Shown here: positions 34,381 through 48,200 of the stretch, in pieces | Layout: every line of letters starts with the position of its first letter | Numbering within the stretch: position 1 is the stretch's first letter | NCBI GenBank assembly: GCA_933228675.1 | Contig: OW121741.1 | Coordinates: 18,341,510-18,405,509 of the forward strand | Length of the DNA: 64,000 bases | Source: Stomorhina lunata | Lineage: Eukaryota; Arthropoda; Insecta; Diptera; Rhiniidae | Reading direction: 5' to 3' | Notes under the pieces: model-generated | The model's input: the letters and a program-made list of their open reading frames with translations, nothing else | What the model was told of the DNA's origin: nothing | Database searches by the model: none | Translations under genes and position numbers: made by a program

Positions 34381-36615
34381 AAAATTTTTCTTGGCAACAT
34401 GTTGCGAAACATTAAGTAAAATATGGTGCGCAACATTAATGAAAACATGTTGCGTAATATTTATGAAAATTGTACAAGACAAAACCTTTAGTTGTTTTTT
34501 TTTTTCAAATCAATATTGCTAAAAGTTACTTAAAACTAAAATTTAGCTAATAAATACAAAATTTGCCTTAGCAACATGTTGCGCAACATAGATAAATACC
34601 TAATTTGTAATGTAAAATATAATGTAAAATCAATTTTTTATTTAAAAAAGAATATGATTTTTTTTTGCATCAAAACCCTATATATTCCTAAGCAACATGT
34701 TGCACAACATTCAAGCAAATTGTATAAGAAAATAACTTTAACTTTTGTTTCAATTCAATATGGCTAAAAGTTACTTTAAACTAAAATTTTGTTAATATAT
34801 ACAACATTTGGCTTGGCAACATGTTGCGCAACATTTTAAGTCCATGTTGAGCAACATGTTGCTAACAACATGTTGCTCATTTGCAATGTAAAATGACCTT
34901 AAAACTAACGAAGAAAGTTTTTTATTTAAAAAATCATATGAAAAATATATTTTTTTTTTGCCGAAAAACACAATATGTTTCTTAGCAACATGTTGCACAA
35001 CATTCATGAAATTTGTATAAGAAAAAACTTAAACTTTTATTTCAATTTAAAATTGCTTTAAGTTACTTAAACCTAAAATTTTGCTAATTAATGGCACATT
35101 TGCCTCAGCAACATGTTGCGCAACATTGATTAAAAATTGATTTGTATTATAAAATGTTCTTAAAATTAACCAAGTTTTTTATTTAAAAAGAATATAAAAA
35201 ATTAATTTTTTTTTTCTGAAAAACACAATATGTTTCTTGGCAACATGTTGCTCAACATTCACGAATATTTGATAAGAAAATACCTCAAGATATATTTAAA
35301 AAAAAACTCAAGTTTTATTTAAATGTTGCTAGAAGTTATTGAAACTGCAAGTTTTGCTAAAAAAAATAATATTTTTGCTTGGCAACATGTTGCGCAACAA
35401 AAATTAAAATCAAATCTATAATGTAAAATATTCTTAAAATTGACCAAGAAAGTTTTTTATATATTAAAAAGAATAAGAAAAACTTGTTTTCTGCATTAAA
35501 ACCCTATATATTTCTTAGCAACATGTTGCACAACATTCATGCGAATTGTATAAGAAAAAACTTTAACTCTTATTTCAATTCAAAATTGCTTAAAGTTACT
35601 TAAACCTAACATTTTGCTAAAAAATACAATATTTGACTTAGCAACATGTTGCGCAACATTATTAAATCCTGATTTGTAATATAAAATGTTCTTAAAATTA
35701 ACAAAGAAAGATTATTTTTCTTTAAAAAATAATACGAAATGTATTCTTTACAGCAAAACACAATATATTTCTTAGCAACATGTTGCTCAACATTCAAGAA
35801 AATCTTTTAAGAAAAAAAACTTAAGATTTATTTTAAAAAAATCAAGTTTTATTTCAATGTTGCTAAGAGTTACTTAAACCTAAAAAATATAACATTTTGC
35901 TTGGCAACATGTTGCGGAACAAAGATAATAATTAAATTTATAATGAAAAAATGTTCATAAATTAACTAAAAAAGTATTTTTATTTAAAAAAGAATATGAA
36001 AAAAACATATTTTTTGCTGCAAAATAAAATATATATCTTAGCAACATGTTGCACAACATTCATGAAAATTGTATAAGAAAAAAAAATTTACTAATATTTT
36101 AAATAAATAATGCTAAAATTTACTTAAACTTAAAATTTTGCTAAAAAAAAAACAACATTGCTCAGCAACATGTTGCGCAACATAAATGAAAACTTAAGTT
36201 ATGACGAAAAATGTTCTTAAAAAAAACGGAAAGACTTTTTTTAGCAAAAAAAACTGAAACTAATATTTTTGCAGTCAAAACTTAATATATATTTCTTAGC
36301 AACATGTTGCGAAGCATGATTGAAAACTTCTAAAATTAAAAATATTTTCCTTTATTGAAATATAATGTTGTCAATAAATTTTAATTTAATATAAAAAACT
36401 TATTACATTTTCTTTGGCAACATGTTTCGCAACATAGTTGAAAACCTAAAGATATTTCTTTGCAACATGTTGCTGACAAGAATTTTTTAACTTGCTTACA
36501 ATTTTTTGCTATTGAATGACAAATAAAAGTCCAATACAAATGTTTTCGGTAGTATTAAGACAATTTGTATAATATCAACATGTTTCTAGCAACATGTTGC
36601 TTAAGAAGTTTTTGA
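34380..36615 (-). repeat. Array block I (inverted relative of block H, 'GCAACATGTTGCGCAACAT')
   Basis: About 18 perfect boxes with mean spacing near 130 bp. Typical forms are CTTGGCAACATGTTGCGCAA, CTTAGCAACATGTTGCGCAA and CTTAGCAACATGTTGCACAA followed by CATTCATG. The GCGC type and the GCAC/GCTC type mostly alternate. GCTTGGCAACATGTTGCGC at 34811-34829 is the exact reverse complement of 32033-32051 in block H. Spacer phrases such as 'AAGTTACTTAAACCTAAAATTTTGCTAA' are the reverse complement of block H's 'AAAATTTTGGGTTTAAGTAACT'. Confidence 0.93.
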
Positions 36616-37505
36616 GCTATATGAGTAAAAGGCAATTGCCTATTTATATTTTGTCCGTCCAATTTGAATGTTTTATTTGAAGTTTGTGTAAAATTTCTTA
36701 ATTAATCTAAAAAGTTGACTCATCCTCCAATAAATTGTTTAACCACAAAGAAAAAAAAATAAAAGAAAGAACTAAAAATAAATTTTTAACATGAAAAAGT
36801 TCATCAAGAGAAATAACCTTGAAACTATTTCTAAAACTCAACATAAAAGTTCTTGTGACTCTTGTCCGTCTTCTTCCACAGGCATTTTTAAATAATAAAA
36901 CAAATCTGTTTTCTCATCTGTCGGTTTTTATTTTGTTCTTAACAAAAGTTAATACTTCTTTTTTTTTTTTTTTTTGTTTGTTAAAAACTCTAACAAACTC
37001 TCGTACAAAACATGAAGACATTGAAAACAAAATGAAATCAGCAAAAACTAAGACATAAATCCTTGAAATTGATTTCTTTTGGTTCGCTGAATTTCTTGCG
37101 AAACGCTAACGTTCTCAAGTTTAACATTTTCAGATCAAGAATATTGATTGTACATTAAAGGAATCTTCGTCGTCATTGTCGTTGTGGCAGCAACTTTAGC
37201 AACAGAAGCAGCAGCAACATCATCATCATCAACGGCAAACATTGAGAATGTAAGATCATTGATCATTTATAACGAAGTTCGAAAGATAAAGAACATTTTA
37301 CATAAACTAATGCTGAAGATAATTATGTTTTTAATTTAAATGTTTATTTATATATTGAACTTTTTCAGGGTCGAAATCAATTTAAGACAATCCAATTTTC
37401 TTTCTATACCAATTTTAGACAAAAATTAGCTCCATAAGTCCGAAAGGACAGTTTTGTATTAGAAAATAAAGATAATATTTGAAAATATTTTCTTAATACT
37501 TTAAA
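36616..37505. other. Repeat-free island with CAG/CATCAT triplets
   Basis: About 0.9 kb. GCAGCAACTTTAGCAACAGA and AGCAGCAGCAACATCATCAT at about 37187-37230 look like host microsatellite. Frames at 36819-37058 and 37148-37339 are not supported by any recognised family. Confidence 0.45.
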
Positions 37506-39835
37506 TGTAAATATGTTTTGTAGTACTTGGCAACATGTTGCTGAAGTCAAATTTGTGAAATATTTAATAACTCTAACTTTTAGAACTCAAATAATCGATT
37601 ATTTATTGTTTTTCTTAAAATTACATGCCAGCAACATGTTGCTAAACATTTTTTATAATTTTCTGCAACATGTTGCTTTAGTCAAAATCTTATATATTTA
37701 TAAATTTATTCATAATGAAGCCACTTAATCACATTTTTAATACATTATATGTAAATTAAGTCCTACCAACACGTTTAATATTCTTTAGCAACATGTTGCA
37801 GGAATCCAAATGTTATTTATCTAAAAACATGTTGCGCAATATATCTTTAAGTTCTTGATTTGTTACAAGAAAAAATATAATTTGCTGAAAAATTTTGAGG
37901 TTTTTTTGAAAAATGTATCTGCAACATGTTGCTAAACATTTTAGAAATATTTTTTTTTATTTACTTAAAATTGACTTTTTTATTAAAAAGTTCTTTAAAA
38001 AACGATAATTTTTATGTTGGTGGTAAAATTTTAATGTTGACTTCGTAAATTTTTTTATCAACATGTTGCGCAACATTTTTTCATCTTTTTGATTTTTTAC
38101 ATAAAATTGTCTTTTTCATCGAAAAATTCTTAAAAAAAAATAAATTTCTTAGGTTGGTGATAAAATTTGAATATTTACTTCTTAAATTTGTTATAAATAT
38201 GTTGCGCAACATATTTATTTTTTTAACATGTTAAGCAACATTTTGTTATTTTTTATTTTTCCACCAGAAAAACTTATTCAAACTTATTCAAAACACTTCA
38301 AGGGAAGTAAAAAATTATATTTTCGTAAAAATTTTTTCTTAGCAACATGTTGCTAGACATTATTTTTGGGGATTTTGAATAGAAATTTGGCTTATTTATG
38401 ATGTTTTTCCTGTTCTTTTTTTATTTCTTAGTTCAGGCTAAAATTTTCCAAAATAAAATCAAAAATTGCTTATCAACATGTTGCGCAACACTTGCAACTT
38501 TTAATTTTTTCACAAAAAAAGCTGTTTTTTATTAAAAAAAAACTCTTAAAAAAAGTAATAATTTGTGTTTTCTTTTTAGCAACATGTTGGTAAGCATTGT
38601 TTTTAAGGATTTTGACCGAAAATATGTTATATGTGCTTGTTTATATATTTTTTTTTTTTTGTTCAGGCCAAAATTTTCTATAAGAAAATCAAAAATTGTT
38701 TATCAACATGTTGTGCAACATTTTTTAAACTATTGATTTTTTACCAGAAAAATAGTTTTTTATTAAAAGCTCTACGAAAAAAGTAAAAATTTATGTTTTC
38801 GTGAAATTTTTTTTCTTAGCAACATGTTGCTAGACATTATTTGTAAGAATTTTGACTGAAATTTGCCTTATTTATGATGTTTTTGTTGCGCTTATTTATT
38901 TATCTTTGTTTAGAACGAAATTTTCTTTAAGAAAATTAAAAATTGCTTATCAACATGTTGCGCAACATTTTTTCAATATTTGATTTATTATCAGAAAAAA
39001 TGTTTTTTGTTAAAAAATATTTCAAAAAAAGTAAAAATGTGTGTATTCGTGAACATTTTTTCTTAGCAACATGACTTATTTTATAGGATTTTGACTGAAA
39101 AATAGTTATAAATCATGTTTTTCTCAAGCTTCTTTAGATAAATATCTTTTTTAGGCCGAAATTTTCTATAAAAAATTAAAAATTGCTTATCAACATGTTG
39201 CGCAACATTTTGCAACACATTGCAACATTTTATTTTTTCACCAGAAAAACTGTTTTTTATTAAAAACACTTAAAAAAAAGCAAAAACTGATGTTTTCGTA
39301 AAAAATTTTTCTTAGCAACATGTTGCTAGACATAATTTTTAAGAATTTTGACTAAAAATTTGCATTATTAATGATGTTTTTCTTGTGCTTATTTATTTAT
39401 TTTTGTTTAAAACAAAATTTTCTTTAAGAAAATTAAACATTGTTTATCAACATGTTGATCTTTTGATTTTTTTTACCAGAAAACTATTTTATTAAAAACA
39501 CTTAAAAAAAGTAAAAATTAATGTTTTCGTGAAAAAAAATTTCTTAGCAACATGTTGCTAGTGATTATTTTTAAGGATTTTTAAAGAAAATTTCACTTAT
39601 TAATGATGTTTTTTTTATCTTTGTTTAGAACGAAATTTTCTTTAAGAAAATCAAAAATTGTTTATCAACATGTTGCGCAACATTTTTTCAACTTTTGATT
39701 TTTACCAGAAAAAACTTTGTTTTATTAAAAGCACTTTAAAAAAAGTAAAAATTTATGTTTTCTTGAAAATTTTTTCTTAGCAACATGTTGCTAGACATTG
39801 ATTTTAAGGGTTTTGTTTTGTTTTTCTTATATAGG
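37506..39835. repeat. Array block J (240-bp dimeric tandem, about seven copies)
   Basis: From 38200 on, CTTAGCAACATGTTGCTAGA occurs at about 38338, 38575 (GGTAAG variant), 38815, 39062 (truncated), 39311, 39542 and 39776, spaced 231-249 bp. Between successive copies lies TTATCAACATGTTGCGCAAC followed by ATTTTTTCAACTTTTGATTTTTTACCAGAAAAA. Each unit therefore has one two-sided and one one-sided box of fixed type. About ten perfect boxes in the whole block. The earlier part (37506-38200) has simpler contexts. Confidence 0.92.
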
Positions 39836-41365
39836 ACAAAGTTTTCTATAAGAAAACTAGGTTTTTCTTTACAATAGTCCCGTTTTAGCCCTAATTCTTA
39901 AAGGTTTCATTTCTTCCTCAAGCAACATTTGGGTACTATTAAAGAAAAGAAAGCCTGAAATATGAACACACACTTTTATTTCTTCTATACAAAAAAAAAC
40001 TAATACTTAAACTAAATTATTTTAAAGAATGGTAAGGCAAAGAAGAGAAGCCAAGTAAAGAAAAAAAAGAAGAGGTTATTTGCGGTTATTGACTTTGTCT
40101 CGTTTAAATGACCTTGCCCGAAAAATAGCATGAATTGTACTCGTAAAAAAAGTAAAACATGAAATAAAAACAGAAGAAGAAAATGCACACACACTCACAA
40201 TCTTTGGGGTTTGAGCGAGAAAGAGGATGATTGTGTGTTTGTATTTAGGGAAAAACGGGAAATTTTCCTTAATTTTTATATGAAGAGATTGGGGAGATTT
40301 CAGTTGATTCTGGAGAATTTTTTTCTTTTTTTTTTTTTTTTTGAAAAATAGAAATCTTAGGAGAAAAGAAATTGTACTCATATTCAGATAAGAGAGATTT
40401 AAGTAAGAAACTGGTTTTATGATTTGGTAGAATTTTTTGAATATAAAGCAAAAGTCGGGAGGTTGTGGTCATTTGTTTTGGACTTTGGATTTTCGACTTT
40501 CTTAACTGTCAAGTATTATTTTGACAACTTTTCAATTTTTGATGGAAAAATGTTTGTAAATTATAGAAAAAGTGAAGATGCATTAATCATTGTCAATGTT
40601 TAAAAAATGATAGAAAGATGTTCTAATGGAAGGACGGATGAAAATCTGAAATGACAGAAGGACAGACCCTAAGATTGTATGTTTTTAAGTTTTATTTGAA
40701 CTCCTTGGACCTATAAAATGAAGGCATAGAGAAAAATTTATGTTTTTATAGACAAGCAAACACGCAATAAATAGATAAGAGGCTGGCAACATTTACACAG
40801 CCTCGTCAACATGTTGCAAATGCACATACTCATACGATAATAAAAAAGGGCCATTTGCTGCAAAGATGAGTCGCATATAACGCTGAGGCTAAATGCGGAC
40901 TATATGGCTATCCAATAACAACATAATTTTTCTTTTGCGTTTAATATTATTCCCTCTTGATACTACTCGGCAAATGGATGACGATCAAGAGAATGTTAGC
41001 CTTTTTTCTACTTTTCAGCTTTTGTTGTTGTTACAATAGACATGTTTCTTGTTGTTGCTTTTATTTTTTTTTTTTTTTTCCTATAAAAGTAGTGCAATGA
41101 CATTGACATCATTATTATAAAGTAGTATTAAATTGTTGTTTTTGTTGTGGTTGCTGGTTATCTTAGCAGCAGCTTTCTTTATATTGCTCGAAAACAGAGG
41201 GTTGCTGTTGTTGTTGGATAGTCAAAGTATAAAAAATTAAAATAAAGTCAATGTCAGTGTTAATTAGTGAAAAAAATGACTTTAACTGAACAAAGAAAAA
41301 TAAATGAAGACGAGAAAAACATAATTAAAAATGTAAATTTTCACTTAAAATTCTGAAAACTAATG
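39836..41365. other. Repeat-free island
   Basis: About 1.5 kb with one isolated TCAACATGTTGC at 40806. Mixed AT-rich DNA, A-rich runs, GTTGTTGTTG runs at about 41030 and 41210. The minus-strand frames at 40012-40472 come from T/A runs and are not supported. Confidence 0.5.
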
Positions 41366-41369
41366 AAAA

Positions 41370-44160
41370 TAATGTCCAGCAACATGTTGCTAGGAACATT
41401 TTTTCACGAAAACATTAAACCCTATATCTTTAAAGATTTTTAAACAAAGAAAACATTTTTAAAGTAAAAAATCAAAAGCCTAAAAAAATGTTGCGCAACA
41501 TGTTGATACAAAATTTTTTATAATAACATCATTATTTTACCATTAACATGAATTTTAATCTTTTTGAAGAATTTTTTGATAAAAAAAGACGATTTTTGTT
41601 AAGCAAAAAAATTTATAAAATGTTTCGAAACATGTTGCAGAGAAAAATTTTTCAAAAAAAACATAAGAATTTTTCATAAAAATGCATTATGGAGCTTTTT
41701 AAGGATTTTTTTAAATAAAAAAACGTTATTTCTGGCCAAAAGTTAAAAACTTTAAAATATGTTGCACAACATGTTGATAAAATATTTTTAAATTTTCTAC
41801 TTCTTCTGTTATCCTTGACTTCCAGTGGGGCATAGGGCCTTTACTTTAAATTTTACCTAAAATAAATTATGTTTGAGAAATTTTAAATGAATACGACAAT
41901 TTTTAGCAAACCACCAAAGATTTTCAAAATGTTTCGCAACATGTTGCAGAGAAATTTTTCAAATAAACATACAAATTTTTCATAACAATACATAGTTTTA
42001 GGTTTCTAGGGATTTTTTGCCAAAAAAAAAAAGATTTTTCTGGCCAAAAATTAAAAACTTTAAAATATGTTGCGCAATATGTTGATAAAACATTTTAAAA
42101 TTTTTTTCTTCTTCTGTTATCCTTGACTCCCAGTGGAGCATAGGGCATTTACTTTAAATTTTACCTAAAATAAATTATGTTTGAGAAATTTTAAATGAAT
42201 AAGACAATTTTTAGCAAACCACCAAAGATTTTCAAAATGTTTCGCAACATGTTGCAGAGAAATTTTTCAAATAAACATACAAATTTTTCATAACAATACA
42301 TAGTTTTAGGTTTCTAGGGATTTTTTGCCAAAAAAAAAAAGATTTTTCTGGCCAAAAGTTAAAAACTTTAAAATATGTTGCGCAACATGTTGATAAAACA
42401 TTTTCAAATTTTAAATAAAATAAATTATGTTTGAGAAATTTTAAATGAATAAGACAATTTTTAGCAAATCACCAAATATTTTCAAAATGTTTCGCAACAT
42501 GTTGCAGAAAAATTTTTCAAGTAAACATAAGAATTTTTCAAGTAAACATAATTTAAGATTTAAAAAAAAAACGATTTTTCTGGCCAAAAGTTAAAAACCT
42601 TAAAATATGTTGCGCAACATGTTGATAAAACATTTTCAATTTTTACCACTAAACCTAAAATAAATCACTTTTTGAGAAATTCTTAATGAAAAAGACAATT
42701 TTAAGCAAATCACCAAATATTTTCAAAATGTTTTGCAAAACGAAAATTTCTCAAGCAATTACAAAATCTAACATTTTTATAGAAATTTTAATAAAAATAA
42801 ACATGTTTCAAGTAAAAATAAAAAATTGTAAAAATGTTCCCCAACATGTTGATAAAAAAAAATAAAACTAACATCAAAATTTTACTATCAATATTAAAAT
42901 TTTATCGTTTTCTAAAAGTAGTTGATAAATTCAGTAAATTCTAAAATGTTTTTAAAATGTTTCGCAACATGTTGCAGAAAAAAAATTTCCAACAAACCTA
43001 AAAATTTATCACTCGAATAAAAAATTTTATGTTTTTAAATAAATTTTATCCAAAATAAAAATTTTTCTGATAAAAAATCAAAAAGTTGAAAAATGTTTCT
43101 CAACATGTTGATAAAAAAAAAATCACGAAAACATTAAAATTTTACCATCAAAATTAAAATTTTATCGTTTTCTAAAAATAGTTGATAAATAAGACAATTT
43201 TTAGTAAATTTTAAAATATTTTTAAAATGTTTCGCAACATGTTGCAGAAAAATTTTTCGAACAAACACGAAAATTTATCATGTGAATAAAAATTTTTACA
43301 TTTTTAAGTAAATTTGATCAAAAATAAGAATTTTTCTGATAAAAAATCAAAACTTTAAAATTTTACCAGTTTCTGGTAAAAAATTGAAAAATGTTGCTAA
43401 ACATTTTAATGAAAAAAAATTAACAAAATTATTAAATATTTACCACAAACATTAAAACTAATAGCTTTTAGAGAATTTTTTGATACAAAAATATAATTTT
43501 TAGTAAATAATAAATATTTCTAAAATGTTTAGCAACATGTTGCAGAGACATTTTTGAAGCAATCACGAAATTTTATCAGGCAGTTATAAAATTTTAAAAT
43601 TTTTATAGAAATTTTAGCAAAAAATAACCAGTTCCTTTAAAAAAAAAAAAGTAGAAATTTGAAAAATGTTGCGCAACAACATGATCTTTATGACCAAGTT
43701 TTCAAATATGTTAAAATTTTGACCAAAGAAACATGTTGCCAAGTGTTATAAACATGTGTTTAACAACATGTTGCTAGTATCTGATTTTGAGAAAAATAAT
43801 AAAAAATAGGTTCAGTTGCTTTATATATGTAAGACTGAGCTTATTGATACATCAGAAATTAAACTTTATCAACGTTTTAACTCTGCAACATGTTGCTGGG
43901 ACTGGATTTATGATGATTTAGGCTTCCAAATATCAGAAATATATGATTAATCAGTTCTATACAATTGAGTTTTTAACTATTTTTCAAATTAGACATTAGC
44001 AACATGTTGCTAAACATGTTTAACAACATGTTGCTGGTACCTGATTTTGAGAAAAATAATAAATTAAAAGTTAGATGAGTTTTATAAGACTCAGTTCTTT
44101 GAGAATATGCAAAAGTTGACTTCCGCAACATGTTGCTAAGTGCTACAAAACATGTTTACT
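41370..44160. repeat. Array block K (alternating 'TTTCGCAACATGTTGCAGAG' and 'TTGCGCAACATGTTGATAAA')
   Basis: About ten perfect boxes. Between 41.6 and 43.3 kb the two monomers alternate strictly. A 308-bp unit with both starts near 41931 and 42239, nearly identical, and again near 42489 (250 bp, lacking a segment of about 58 bp). The extra segment carries 'TGTTATCCTTGACTCCCAGTGG', which looks foreign to the array. From 43720 a different context appears: TTAACAACATGTTGCTAGTA (43753) and TTAACAACATGTTGCTGGTA (44021), 268 bp apart. Confidence 0.92.
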
Positions 44161-45230
44161 ATATCATATACTTAAATTATTCGACTTTTCTTCGCTATAA
44201 ATTAAAGTTGTTCATATTTTTTGTTGGTGAAATTTTATGATCTCTATAATTATTTCTCTGCCTGCTCCAATTTTATTTTAACAAAATTCAGATTTTACAA
44301 CAATGACTCATCAACATAAGGCATTGTTAAGCTTATTTTTTTTTTTTTTTTTTGAATAAATTATTTTATATATTTCTTTTTTTTTGTATTTATTTGTTAA
44401 ATATCAAACACAATGACAATAAATTTTAAATGTAAATTTAATGCAAAAGTGCAAAATTATTTTATTCGTGTTGCTCTGTTATTATATGGCTCTGGCAGTT
44501 GTAAATATTTCCTCATTGTTTTTGTTATTTTCATAAGGATCCATTGAAACAAAAAAAGCCAAAAAAAAAAAAAGAGATGAACAACTGACAAACTGAGTGA
44601 GCACAATAAAACCCACAACCTCGGAACAACAAAAATTCAACTTTAATGTTGCCTCAACAACAGCAACAAAAAAAATTGTAATGAATAATGTCGCCTGACA
44701 CTAAAACCATGCCAGCAACACGGCAACAAAAAATCTGAAAATAAAAAAAAATTGCACACGAATTTTTATTGTTTTTTGTTTTTAATTTTTTCACTGACTT
44801 CAATATGATGACTCTGGCTTTAAAGTTTATTCGTGCAATTTGTTGTGATTTTTTTGTATCTTATAAGCAGCAACACGCATTTGTAGCCGAGATCTGAACT
44901 GAATTGCAATTCAGTTTTTGTTTGAAGAAGAAACTGGAGAATGAAGTTGACTGGAAAAAGAAACCTGGCTGGTTGGCAAAGTGTAACTTTTTCGCTAAAA
45001 ACATCGGAAAAAAAAACTAAATGTTTGTGTACATGTTGCTGTGAACATTACAATGTAGTTGTTGCTTTTGTTGCTGAATAACTGTTTATTTCATTGTTGT
45101 TGTAGTTTTCTGTTTTTAGGTTAGTTTCCTCTTTTTCCGCTACATTTTTTCATCACAACGTCATACTTGCCAAAAAGAGTAGAAAGAAACTGGTTTTTGT
45201 TGCAAAAAAAAGCTAATTTTTTAATGTTGC
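44161..45230. other. Repeat-free island
   Basis: About 1.1 kb without the palindrome, with poly-T and poly-A runs and several isolated ATGTTGC halves (44645, 45030). No gene recognised. Confidence 0.5.
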
Positions 45231-48200
45231 TTTAATTTTGCAAGAGAATGCAACATGTTGCAAATGAGTTTTAACAAAATATTTATTTTGAAATAAACAA
45301 AAACTCAAATTTTTAATAAAATTTACTAGTTTTTGCTTAAAAATATGATATACAAGAAGTCTAGCAACATGTTGCTGGCAAAAAATTTATAAAATAGCAA
45401 AAATATTGAGTTCAAAACATATTCTAGCAACATTTTGCAGCATTTTTAAAGCAAAAAAGGCACTTTTTAGTTAATAAGAAAATATTTCTAAAATGTTTCG
45501 CAACATGTTGCAGAGGAATTTTTCAAAACAAACATGAAAATTGTTCACAAAAATGTAAATGCAACATGTTAGGACATTTTATAAGCAAAAAATACACTTT
45601 TAAGTACATATGAAAATTTTTCTTAAATGTTTCGCAACATGTTGCAGAAGAATTTTTCAAAACAAACATGAAAATTGTTCACAAAAATGTAAATGCAAAA
45701 TTTTAGGATATTTTATAAGCAAAAAATACACTTTTTAGTACATATGAACATTTTTCTTAAATGTTTCGCAACATGTTGCAAAGGAATTTTTCAAAAAAAC
45801 ATCAAAATTGTTCACAAAAATGTAAATACAACATGTTAGGACATTTTATAAGCAAAAAAGGCACTTTTTAGTTAATATGAAAATATTTCTAAAATGTTTC
45901 GCAACATGTTGCAGAGGACTTTTTCAAAAAAACATAAAAATTGTTCACAAAAATGTAAATGCAACATGTTGTGACATTTTTTAAGCAAAAAAAAAATACT
46001 TTTTAATAAATAAGAAAATATTTCCCAAATGTTTCGCAACATGTTGCAGAGGACTTTTTCAAAAAAACATGAAAATTGTTAACAAAAATTTAAATGCAGC
46101 ATGTGAGGACATTTTATAAACAAAAAAGGCACTCTTTAGTAAATATGAAAATATTTCTTAAATGTTTCGCAACATGTTGCAGATAAATTTTAAAAAAAAA
46201 ACATGAAAAATTCTTCACATAAATGTTACATTTTTAAGATATTTGTTAACATAAAACCATTTTATTAGTGAAAAATCAAGAAGTTTAAAGCAACATGTTG
46301 CTAACAATTGTTTAATAAAAACATTAAAATTTTACAATAATTGTAAAAATTAATAGTTTTTTCGAATTTTTTTAATTAAAATGACAATTTTTACTTAATA
46401 ACAATAAATTTCCTAAATGTTTCGCTACATGTTGCAGAGAAATTTTTCAAACAAACATACAAATTTTTCGCAAAAATGTAAAATGCTACATTTTTAAGTT
46501 TTTTTTTTATCTTAAAACCATTTTTTTTTAGTGAAAATCAACAAGTTAAAATTATGTTGAGCAACATGTTGCTAACAATTGTTTAAAACCAATATTAAAA
46601 TTTTACCATTAATATAAAAATAAACAGTTTTTCAGAATTTGTTTAATGAAAAGGACAATATTTACTGAATATCAAATTGTTTCCAAAATCTTTTGCAATA
46701 TGTTGCAGAGGAATTTTTCAAACAAACCTGAAAATTGTTCACAAAAATGTAAAAAAGTTAAATTTTTAAGGTATTTTTAATTTCACAACATTTTTTATTG
46801 AAAAATTAAGAAGTTAAAGTTATGTTGAGCAACATGTTGCTAACAATTGTTTAATACTAGCATTCAAATTTTACCACAATTGTAAAAATTAACAGTTTTA
46901 GGGAATTTGTTTAATGAAAAGGACAATTTTTACTGAATATCAAAATGTTTCGCAACATGTTGCAGAAATTTTTTTTAAACAAACACGATTCTTTTAATAC
47001 GAATATAAAGTGCTACCTTTTTAAGGATTTTTTTAACTTTCCCCGATTTTTCTGCTGAAGTTAAAGTTAAAATTATGTTGGGCAACATGTTGACAACAAA
47101 TTTTTAACACCAACCTTTAAATTTTTCCTAAAAATGGTAGTTTGTAAAGAATTTTCTGATGAAAAATGAGATTTTAAGTATATAACAAAACATTTAAAAA
47201 ATGTTTCGCAAAATGTTGCAAAGAAATTTTTCAAAAAAACATGACGTTTTCACTCAAATACAAAATTTTAACTTTTCAAGGATTTTTTAATTAAAAAAAT
47301 AAAAATATTTAAATTATGTGGTGCAACATTTTTACAAAAATTGTTTAAGACATTCATTAAAATTTCACCTTCAACATAAAAATGTATCGTTTTTTAAGAA
47401 TTTTTCGATGAAAAAGACAATTTTTATTAAATAACCAAAAATTTCTAAAATGTTGCGCAACATTTTGACAAACACCTTTTAAAACCTGTATTAAAATTTC
47501 ACCTCCAACATAAAAATTTATGTTTTTTTAAGAATTTTTCGATGAAAAAAACAATTTTTATTAAATAACCAAATATTTCTAAAATGTTTCGCAACATGTT
47601 GCAAAGAAATTTTTGAAATAAACATGAAAATATTTCACAAAAATATAAATGAAGGATTTTTTTTTAAAGAAAAAGAACATTTTCTGGTAAAAAAAATCAA
47701 AATTTTAAAAAATATGTTAAGCAACATGTTGACAAAAATATTTAAAAACATTATTAAAATTTTACTACATACATAAAAATCAACCGTTTTTAACAAATTT
47801 TGATAAAAAAAAATACAATTTTCAGTAATTAATAAAAAATTCAAAAAGGCTTTGCAAACAACCATGAATATTGTTTACAATAATACAAAATTTTTTAAAC
47901 AGAAAACAAAATTTTCTAGTAAAATAATCAAAATTTTGAAATTATGTTGCGCAACATGTTGACAAAAAAATTTTAAACTCATTTTTAAAATTTTAACACC
48001 AACAGAATTTTTTGACGAAAAAGACAATTTTTAGAAAATGAAAAAAATATAAATGTTTAGCAACATGTTGTAGAAAAATTGTCCAAGTAAACATTAAAGT
48101 TATTCAAACAAATATAATATTTCATATTTTAAAGGACTTAAAATAAAAAAAAAACTTTTTTTTGGTAAAAGTTCAAAGAGTTAAATTGATGTTGCGCAAC

